Part shown: piece after piece, positions 25,624-30,940 of the stretch | How the letters are laid out: every line of letters begins with the position of its first letter | Numbering within the stretch: position 1 is the stretch's first letter | NCBI GenBank assembly: GCA_002337005.1 | Contig: DDFD01000040.1 | Coordinates: forward strand, 1 to 42,156 | From: Flavobacteriales bacterium UBA1937 | GTDB lineage: Bacteria; Bacteroidota; Bacteroidia; Flavobacteriales; Weeksellaceae | Reading direction: 5' to 3' | DNA: 42,156 nucleotides | The notes under the pieces: generated by a model | The model's input: only the letters and a program-made list of their open reading frames with translations | Databases searched by the model: none | What the model was told of the DNA's origin: nothing | Program-made: the position numbers and the translations under genes

Positions 25624-27864
25624 CTATTTACTATAAAAAGAGACTGGTTTATCTAATTCTATCCTGAAAATATCTCCGTCAATAATTTCATATTTCACTT
25701 TTTCAAATACATCATCCCAAAGTTTATTTTCTTTTCTATAGGTTGTAAACTCTTCTTCTAACGGTTCAAGCTCATTTTCTATAATTGCACCAGTTGTGCT
25801 AATACCTGCTTTTTCAACCTCTGCAATTGGTATTTGATAATCGAAATGCTCTTTTATTTTTTGTTTAGTTTCACTTTCTAATTGAGCTTCTAATTGCTTT
25901 AATTTTTCTTTTAATTCTTTTTTTTGCTCTGTATTTAATTTTTCAGGAAATATTTTAACGATTTTTTCACTTTCCAATTTGAATAATTCTATTTGCTTTT
26001 CATTTTCTGTTTTAACAATACTATTGTATTGTTCTAATTCTTTTTCTGTAAATTTTTTTAAAAATAACAAGCTGGGTTTTATGGTTGCACCACTTGCTAT
26101 AAATACGTCTTGAGGTATTGAGGTAACCATCAATATCTTAGCTTTGCTTTCAACAAATTCTCTTACTTTTTTTAAATTTGAATTATTCAAAACACCTTCG
26201 GGTAATACAATCCCAAGTCTTCCGCCTGGTTTAAGTAAATTTAAACAGCGTTCTATAAATAACACTTCGGTTAGTCCACTAAATTTTCCAACTTCAAAAA
26301 CATCTAAAATAGGAGTGCCGACTTTTTCTTGGTTTTTGTTTGTTTTATTTGCCCAATCTTTTAACTTTTTAATGACGCTATTCTCGTAATCAAAAGCTTT
26401 ATATTTTTCAATATATAATTTTTCATTTTCTTCATTTGGTAAATCTATGTCCGTTATTAATTGACTTTTGTCAACTCGTGCTCCAAATGGAGGATTGGTA
26501 AGAATTACATCAAATCTGCCCTCAAATATTCCATTAACATCTAATAAGCCATCATTGTGATGAACCCCGCCATGTCCATCGCCGTGCATTATCATATTCA
26601 TTTTGGCAGTTCTAGCCATTCTTGGATTAGCATCTGTACCATAAATACAGTTATAGCTTAAATTATGTAACCTACTTTTAGGATTTGTTATTTCTAACTC
26701 TTTTTGAAGGTTTTCGACTAATTTATCTTTTATTTTTTTCTTCTTAATAAACTCTTTTTCAATTATTTTTTGATTATTAATAATGTCTTTTTCTATTTTT
26801 TCTTTAACATACTCAAACGATTTAATTAAAAATCCACCACTTCCACAGCATGGGTCACAAATTTTTTCATTCTCTTCTGGGTCAAGCACTTTAACCATAA
26901 AATCAACAATTGTTCTTGGTGTAAAAAATTGCCCTAATTCTCCCCGAAAAGTTCTACCTAGAAATTCTTCAAAAGCAATTCCTTTGATATCATCAGATGT
27001 AGAAGATAAATTATATACTTCGAGTTCTTTAACAATAAGCTCAAAGCTATTTCTCTTGATTTTAATTATGTCATTATCTTCAAAAAGCTTATGGTCTTTA
27101 AATTTTCTTTTTGTATCATCAAATTCAAACTGGATAAAATCTTTATTGTAATTTGGATTTTCTTGTTTTAAAGAGGGCTCAATTTTTTCTTTATAATATC
27201 GTTCTTTTAGTAAAAAAGTATCCCATGTGAAAATTAATTCTTTATCAGGATTTCTTTCATACATAATTTTCATAAAAAGTATTTTACTTATTTCATCAAA
27301 TGCCGCTTCTGGAGATAATTTATCGTTATTTCTAATTATGTTATGGCATTTATTTAATAGTTTGGTAAAATCCTCTCTTGAAAACGCTTTTGTTTCGTCT
27401 ATAAATTTTTTTATTGATTCAGAATTTATTATTTGATTAGCTTTGGGCAAATCTTTTAGATTTTCAAATTCTTTAATTTTCTCATCTTTAATAATTCTGA
27501 ATATTTTTGTTTCTTTTAGATTAACTGCTATAAAGAAATCAGAATCAACTAGAGAGGCTAACTTATATTTTTCTTTAATATCTTCTTTTTTTATACTTAT
27601 ATATTCTGCCTTACAATCAATGGTAATTATTATTGAAGGTTTTATTTCAGTATTAGCATTAATCTCTTTCCAAATTGCAACATCGACGATTTGTCCTTTT
27701 TTTACTTGAAAGTCTTGTTTCATCTGATTTGGAGAATAACCATAATCATTAATAAGCCGAATAATAAATTCTTGTTTTACTTTTTCCTCAGAATTTAATT
27801 CTAACCATTTATTCAATAATGGCGCAAATATTTTATTATTTTTAATTTCAACTTGCATTATCAT
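25624..27864 (-). CDS. hsdM: N6-adenine DNA methylase (HsdM-like) with N-terminal nuclease-like domain
   Basis: At 746 residues this is about 200 longer than ordinary HsdM. The extra N-terminus (about 20-125) resembles the HsdR N-terminal domain of PD-(D/E)XK fold. Glu32 lies in KQEFIIRLI, Asp61 in QIVDVAIW and the D-x-K pair Asp83/Lys85 in IIITIDCKAEYI, with the usual Glu changed to Asp. Helical HsdM-type sequence follows (about 160-310). The methylase core holds the SAM-binding DPCCGSGGF (337-345) and catalytic NPPF (457-460). A charged helical stretch lies near the C-terminus (about 620-680). This layout recalls fused RM proteins of type IIG/IIB such as BcgI A subunits. The start overlaps the regulator stop by four bases (ATGA); Met3 is an alternative start. 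Confidence 0.88.
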   Translation of the reverse strand: MIMQVEIKNNKIFAPLLNKWLELNSEEKVKQEFIIRLINDYGYSPNQMKQDFQVKKGQIVDVAIWKEINANTEIKPSIIITIDCKAEYISIKKEDIKEKYKLASLVDSDFFIAVNLKETKIFRIIKDEKIKEFENLKDLPKANQIINSESIKKFIDETKAFSREDFTKLLNKCHNIIRNNDKLSPEAAFDEISKILFMKIMYERNPDKELIFTWDTFLLKERYYKEKIEPSLKQENPNYNKDFIQFEFDDTKRKFKDHKLFEDNDIIKIKRNSFELIVKELEVYNLSSTSDDIKGIAFEEFLGRTFRGELGQFFTPRTIVDFMVKVLDPEENEKICDPCCGSGGFLIKSFEYVKEKIEKDIINNQKIIEKEFIKKKKIKDKLVENLQKELEITNPKSRLHNLSYNCIYGTDANPRMARTAKMNMIMHGDGHGGVHHNDGLLDVNGIFEGRFDVILTNPPFGARVDKSQLITDIDLPNEENEKLYIEKYKAFDYENSVIKKLKDWANKTNKNQEKVGTPILDVFEVGKFSGLTEVLFIERCLNLLKPGGRLGIVLPEGVLNNSNLKKVREFVESKAKILMVTSIPQDVFIASGATIKPSLLFLKKFTEKELEQYNSIVKTENEKQIELFKLESEKIVKIFPEKLNTEQKKELKEKLKQLEAQLESETKQKIKEHFDYQIPIAEVEKAGISTTGAIIENELEPLEEEFTTYRKENKLWDDVFEKVKYEIIDGDIFRIELDKPVSFYSK

Positions 27865-28088
27865 TTAGCGGTTTTTGTTGGGTTGACTAATTCTCTCACA
27901 TCAATATCTAAAATTTTAGAAATAGTAATGAGCTTTTCTAGAGAGGGTTGCACTTCATTGGTACACCATCGTGAAACGGTAGTCTCATTATTTTTAAGTC
28001 TTTCAGCGAGCCACTTATTTGTTTTTCCTTTTTCCGCTAAAACAACTTTAAGTCGATTAATTGCTTTACTATCCATATAAATCGGCAT
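27861..28088 (-). CDS. XRE-type helix-turn-helix regulator of the operon
   Basis: This 75-residue protein is almost entirely one HTH_3 domain: INRLKVVLAEKGKTNKWLAERL, then ETTVSRWCTNEVQPSLEKL and ISKILDIDVRELV. It resembles the controller (C) proteins that time expression of restriction-modification genes. It is first in the operon, and its stop overlaps the methylase start (ATGA), so the regulator and methylase are translationally coupled. The ATG at 28088 gives MPIYMDSK; the ATG at 28076 is equally possible. The inverted repeat at 28122-28159 just upstream is a candidate operator. It may repress or activate its own operon. Confidence 0.9.
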   Translation of the reverse strand: MPIYMDSKAINRLKVVLAEKGKTNKWLAERLKNNETTVSRWCTNEVQPSLEKLITISKILDIDVRELVNPTKTAK

Positions 28089-28121
28089 TTGGTGTAAATA
28101 TAATAACTTATTACGAAAATA

Positions 28122-28159
28122 TTGTTATAAATTTATTTTAACAACAAAAAATATAACAA
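28122..28159. promoter_or_regulatory. Candidate operator for the XRE regulator
   Basis: TTGTTATA (28122-28129) and TATAACAA (28152-28159) form a perfect 8-bp inverted repeat 22 bases apart, with a further AACAAC unit between them. It lies 34-71 bases upstream of the regulator start, where its promoter must be. The AT-rich content means it could be chance. Confidence 0.4.
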
Positions 28160-28263
28160 CATTTTAAATGTGTGTTAAGTAATAGTAAGATGAAGTGTGT
28201 AACATACTGCGTATATAGAAAATTTGTTTTACAGTAACTAAAAGCTTTCAAGTAAAATAATAG

Positions 28264-28271
28264 TATATTTG
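28264..28271 (+). promoter_or_regulatory. -7 promoter element before the palindromic region
   Basis: TATATTTG is a perfect copy of the -7 element used by the tRNA promoters in this window. No TTG lies 19-21 bases upstream. If used, transcription would start near 28277, pass through the palindrome at 28299-28452 and continue into the lipoprotein gene. Confidence 0.45.
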
Positions 28272-28298
28272 TATTGAAATAAAAGAAATATAACATAT

Positions 28299-28452
28299 TA
28301 GCGTCCCTATTTTAGTTAGCTAAACCGACCAAGTTAAAAATAACGAATACAAGGGAGATAAGAGATGCACACGTGTATAAGGCGTGGGCTTTCTATTCTT
28401 TGTATTGCGTTCTTGGTCGGACGTTGCTAACTGATGGAAATGTCCCACGCTA
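28299..28452. repeat. 154-bp nested imperfect palindrome, possible structured RNA or miniature element
   Basis: Paired segments, from outside in: TAGCGT (28299-28304) with ACGCTA (28447-28452); GTTAGC (28315-28320) with GCTAAC (28426-28431); CCGACCAAG (28325-28333) with CTTGGTCGG (28412-28420); AACGAATACAA (28342-28352) with TTGTATTGCGTT (28400-28411); and an apical CACACG / CGTGGG pair. The stretch is richer in GC than its surroundings and has no ORF. It could be a structured leader or small RNA, a miniature mobile element, or a cruciform site. I do not recognise the family. Confidence 0.7.
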
Positions 28453-28466
28453 TTTGTATTAATTAA

Positions 28467-28493
28467 AAACTCTTTATGGGGCATTAAGAGTTT
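28467..28493 (+). terminator. Hairpin just before the lipoprotein gene
   Basis: AAACTCTT (28467-28474) and AAGAGTTT (28486-28493) form an 8-bp stem with an 11-base loop, followed by TAATTT, ten bases before the lipoprotein ATG. It may end a transcript from the palindrome or act as an attenuator; it is weak as a terminator. Confidence 0.35.
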
Positions 28494-28502
28494 AATTTAC
28501 AA

Positions 28503-29183
28503 ATGAAGTCTTTTTCAGTTCTAACAAAGCAAATTTTATCAATTCCTTTATTATTAATTGTTCTCAGTTGCTCAAGTGACAAAATAGGAAAATATACTAA
28601 GGAAGAATTACCTCCTAATTTTGAATATAAAATAATTAAGGATAAGAGTAGCACTTATCTTGAAAAAAATCAATTAGAAGTTGAAATTAATCAAAAATTA
28701 ACAGAGGGGCAAATTGCTACATTAGCAGAAGACCTCTATAACAAAAAAGATATACAAAAAAGATTTTATATTAACTACATTCTTAAAGGTAGCCAAAATA
28801 GTGTTGCTTATTGGGCAACAAGTCACTTTGATCCTGAATTAAACATTTCTATAACTGGTTCTACAGAAAACGAAGATAATTCTATGTTGAGGACAGCCGA
28901 AGATGTACAAGGAAATATAATTGGTGTTTTTAATGAAAAAGAATATACTTTTGCTATATATACAGTTTATGAGGATAAAGGTTCACTATTTGTAAAAACT
29001 TCATTTAAAAATGGACAATCAATGATAGAAGAAGTTAATAAAATTAACAATGCTAAAGGAGATGTTAAATTGACGAGCAAAGACAATGATGGTAATGGAG
29101 AATACTACATTCTTAAAGATAACACTTTAGAATTTTACAACAAAGAAAACAACAAATTTACTGAAGCAGAAAGAATAAAATAA
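28503..29183 (+). CDS. Putative lipoprotein of the element
   Basis: This 226-residue protein has a lipoprotein signal peptide ending in the lipobox VLSC, so it should be anchored to a membrane facing the periplasm. After a short linker comes a mixed alpha/beta domain (about 45-115) with RFYINYILKGSQ and AYWATSHFDPELNISITGS. This resembles a widespread uncharacterised lipoprotein type in which a WATTHF-like stretch is conserved. The C-terminal part (about 145-226) is rich in Asn, Lys and Glu and has a small repeated FYNKENNKF-like pattern. Function unknown. Its stop codon directly abuts the right-end recombinase repeats, so it is the last gene inside the element. Confidence 0.7.
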   Translation: MKSFSVLTKQILSIPLLLIVLSCSSDKIGKYTKEELPPNFEYKIIKDKSSTYLEKNQLEVEINQKLTEGQIATLAEDLYNKKDIQKRFYINYILKGSQNSVAYWATSHFDPELNISITGSTENEDNSMLRTAEDVQGNIIGVFNEKEYTFAIYTVYEDKGSLFVKTSFKNGQSMIEEVNKINNAKGDVKLTSKDNDGNGEYYILKDNTLEFYNKENNKFTEAERIK

Positions 29184-29205
29184 GCTACCATACATTTACC
29201 ATACA
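29184..29205 (+). repeat. Tandem 11-bp repeats, right arm-type recombinase sites
   Basis: GCTACCATACA (29184-29194) is followed directly by TTTACCATACA (29195-29205), in the same orientation as the pair at 17451-17472. The 11-mer TTTACCATACA is identical in both places. It lies 48 bases inside the right attachment core. Confidence 0.65.
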
Positions 29206-29210
29206 AATTA

Positions 29211-29249
29211 AAAACCGCAACTATTGATTATCAATTAGTTGCGGTTTAA
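29211..29249 (-). terminator. Terminator carried by the element, downstream of tRNA-Met
   Basis: AAACCGCAACT and AGTTGCGGTTT are 11-bp complementary arms within 29211-29249, flanked by A/T runs. On the minus strand it follows the tRNA-Met 3' end by a few bases. It appears to replace the chromosomal terminator (17280-17312) that integration moved 12 kb away. On the plus strand it would end the lipoprotein transcript. Confidence 0.75.
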
Positions 29250-29253
29250 TTTT

Positions 29254-29266
29254 GTAGCGAAGACGG
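29254..29266. repeat. Right attachment core within the tRNA-Met 3' end
   Basis: GTAGCGAAGACGG, identical to 17314-17326, covers the 3' acceptor strand and the start of the T arm of tRNA-Met on the minus strand. Confidence 0.85.
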
Positions 29267-29328
29267 GATTTGAACCCGTGACCTTTGGGTTATGAATCCA
29301 ACGCTCTAACCACCTGAGCTACCTCGCC
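29255..29328 (-). tRNA. tRNA-Met (anticodon CAT)
   Basis: On the minus strand a complete cloverleaf can be drawn. The acceptor GGCGAGG pairs with CTTCGCT (G-U at both ends), the D stem is GCTC/GAGC, the anticodon loop is TTCATAA and the T arm is ACGGGTTCAAATCCCGT. The last base pair of the anticodon stem is A-C. CAT anticodon means elongator Met, or Ile with lysidine; initiator features are absent. CCA is not encoded. The gene is the integration site of the element, which restores its 3' end. Confidence 0.93.
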
Positions 29329-29340
29329 TTTTTCGTGGTG

Positions 29341-29371
29341 CAAATATATGAATATTTTTATTCTCTGCAAA
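29341..29371 (-). promoter_or_regulatory. Promoter of tRNA-Met
   Basis: On the minus strand TTTG (29368-29371), 19 bases, then TATATTTG (29341-29348) is a full match to the Bacteroidetes consensus, 12 bases before the tRNA 5' end. Confidence 0.75.
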
Positions 29372-30658
29372 TTATTTTAAACCAAGAAAATTTAAAACCT
29401 CAAGAAAATTATCCGGTGTTGCAACAATCTTATTAGACGCATCTACTATATAAAAGGTAGGAGTTGCGTGGATATTATACGTTTCTACATAAGAACTATA
29501 CCATCCTTTTAATTCCGTATCATTAATCCAAGGCAGAAGCTTAACTTTATCAGCATAAGCAGTCTTATCTGTATCCAAAGAAAAACCAATAACCTCTATA
29601 TTTTTTGATTTCAATTCTGCATATTTTGTCATCATCTCGCCTATCTCTTTCTCACAATGAGGGCAAGTAGATGCCCAAAAAATTAAAACTTTTTTATCTG
29701 CTTTCACTTCATGAAGTGATTTTGCTTTAGTATTAAGAGGTGATAAAAATTTATAATTAGGAATTATAGTACCTAAAGCTGTATTGTCATTAGATTTGAT
29801 TGTGCCAGACAATCTTTCATTTATGGTACATTTCAGCGCCTTGGCCTCAGCTAGATATTTAGTTTTTAACTCTTTTAAACTATACACATCAAAAATATCT
29901 ATCAATTCTGACAACACAGTTTGACCTCTTGGTGTTTCTATATTTACAGTTTTTAACAACTTATCCGTTTCTACATTTAAGGAAGCTTTATTAGAATTGC
30001 TCAAAAAACTAATTAAAATAGGTCTTAAAAGGGATGACGTTTCAAGAAAATCATTTGAAGTATTTAAAAAATTAATTATTTCATCATTATTTGGAGATTT
30101 CACCCCAGCAGTTTCAGACAAAAACTTACGGTAATTATTAACATAATAATCTATAAAAGCATGTTCAGATTTATTATATTGTATTGGTAAATTAAGATTA
30201 TTTATCTCATCATTGAGAGCTTTACCAAAAGGAGAGTCTTCTCTGTAGAATGTAACAATTTGATAAAGCGCTGGCAATATTTGTTCTTTCTTTTTTTGCT
30301 GATCTTGCAAGCCATAAAAAATTAGATTTACATCATCTAAATAATCTGTTTTTGCTATTTTTCCATTTTTCGTGGTAAAATTTAGAGAAACATTGGTATT
30401 TTCAGTGACAAAAGAAACAGAAGAGTTGGTTTCAGGAAAGTAAATTTTCATCATGCCTTCGTATTTTTCTTTCACATTAAAAATCCAGGCATTATTTTTC
30501 TTGATTGCTTTATCAACAATTAAATCTTTAGAACCATTTAATTTATACAAATAAGCTTCAGATGCAGTAAAATCACTTGGTGCTTTTACATTCACAGAAA
30601 ATTGTGCTTTAAAAAAAACAGCTATAAGTAACAAGGAAAGTACAATAATATTTTTCAT
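29372..30658 (-). CDS. TlpA-like periplasmic thioredoxin-fold disulfide reductase
   Basis: This 428-residue protein has a signal peptide (MKNIIVLSLLLIAVFFKAQF). An N-terminal beta-rich domain (about 20-110) resembles the DUF4369 domain often joined to TlpA-like proteins, and is followed by a helical middle region (110-280). A C-terminal thioredoxin domain (about 295-428) has the active site WASTCPHCEKE near 330-340 and the cis-proline region ATPTFYIVD near 400-408. It probably reduces disulfides or supports cytochrome maturation in the periplasm. It follows the T9SS gene and the small Pro/Gly-rich gene on the same strand, but a terminator hairpin (30671-30694) precedes its start, so it may have separate or reduced expression. 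Confidence 0.85.
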   Translation of the reverse strand: MKNIIVLSLLLIAVFFKAQFSVNVKAPSDFTASEAYLYKLNGSKDLIVDKAIKKNNAWIFNVKEKYEGMMKIYFPETNSSVSFVTENTNVSLNFTTKNGKIAKTDYLDDVNLIFYGLQDQQKKKEQILPALYQIVTFYREDSPFGKALNDEINNLNLPIQYNKSEHAFIDYYVNNYRKFLSETAGVKSPNNDEIINFLNTSNDFLETSSLLRPILISFLSNSNKASLNVETDKLLKTVNIETPRGQTVLSELIDIFDVYSLKELKTKYLAEAKALKCTINERLSGTIKSNDNTALGTIIPNYKFLSPLNTKAKSLHEVKADKKVLIFWASTCPHCEKEIGEMMTKYAELKSKNIEVIGFSLDTDKTAYADKVKLLPWINDTELKGWYSSYVETYNIHATPTFYIVDASNKIVATPDNFLEVLNFLGLK

Positions 30659-30670
30659 AGTATAAAGATA

Positions 30671-30694
30671 AAAAAACTCACAATTTCTTGTGAG
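30671..30694 (-). terminator. Terminator before the TlpA-like gene
   Basis: CTCACAA (30677-30683) and TTGTGAG (30688-30694) form a 7-bp stem with a TTTC loop. On the minus strand it ends in a run of six or more U, between the small Pro/Gly-rich gene and the TlpA-like start. Partial read-through would lower TlpA expression relative to the T9SS protein. Confidence 0.7.
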
Positions 30695-30703
30695 CTTTTA
30701 TGA

Positions 30704-30934
30704 TTAATTTTTCACTAATCTATTTGATTTTTTATATGCATAATAAATTACAAACAATGCTATGACAGCAAGATAAATTATATAATTATCAATAGGAGAA
30801 GCAGGAGCCCCTGGTGTAACTCCACCACCTCCACCTCCCGGAGGACCACCTGCTGGAGGTGTAGGAGGTTGAGCATTATACATAAAATAAATTAAGTTAA
30901 CTAGTAAGAATAATATTTTATTAATATATTTCAT
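30704..30934 (-). CDS. Small Pro/Gly-rich single-pass membrane protein
   Basis: This 76-residue protein has an N-terminal signal-like helix (about 5-21). A low-complexity stretch PPTPPAGGPPGGGGGG (about 23-38) is followed by the segment SPIDNYIIYLAVIALFVIYY (47-66), a membrane helix, and a basic tail (KKSNRLVKN). It starts six bases after the T9SS protein gene and so shares its transcript. Proteins with this plan (Pro/Gly run, then PID-Y and a helix) occur beside T9SS cargo genes in flavobacteria as far as I recall; no function is established. A role in surface display or export of its neighbour is a guess. Confidence 0.7.
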   Translation of the reverse strand: MKYINKILFLLVNLIYFMYNAQPPTPPAGGPPGGGGGGVTPGAPASPIDNYIIYLAVIALFVIYYAYKKSNRLVKN

Positions 30935-30940
30935 GGTTGC

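Larger units (their letters stand above)
17314..29266. mobile_element. Integrative element of about 12 kb in tRNA-Met, carrying a defence-like operon
   Basis: The element is bounded by the 13-bp direct repeat GTAGCGAAGACGG, at 17314-17326 and at 29254-29266 where it is the 3' end of tRNA-Met(CAT). Inside are a tyrosine recombinase at the left end, an excisionase-like HTH protein, a DUF3987 replication-type ATPase, a five-gene minus-strand operon with a methylase, specificity subunit, ATPase/TOPRIM protein and membrane protein, and a lipoprotein. Tandem 11-bp repeats occur inside both ends. No relaxase, conjugation, capsid or portal gene is visible. It is therefore not self-transmissible on its own evidence, and may be mobilised by a helper. 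Limits rest on the repeat and tRNA position and are quite firm. Confidence 0.88.

Noticed and set aside
24258..27864. Calling a complete type I restriction system
   Set aside because: No helicase/translocase HsdR is encoded anywhere in the window, so only methylase and specificity functions are supported, plus an unproven nuclease domain on the methylase.
28315..28431. Integron attC-like site (GTTAGC ... GCTAAC ends)
   Set aside because: attC sites need RYYYAAC on the left and GTTRRRY on the right. Here the outer boxes have the opposite sense, and the spacing and extrahelical bases do not fit.
17314..29266. CRISPR array or toxin-antitoxin pair inside the element
   Set aside because: No regularly spaced repeats occur, and the only small HTH gene is coupled to the methylase rather than to a toxin-sized partner.
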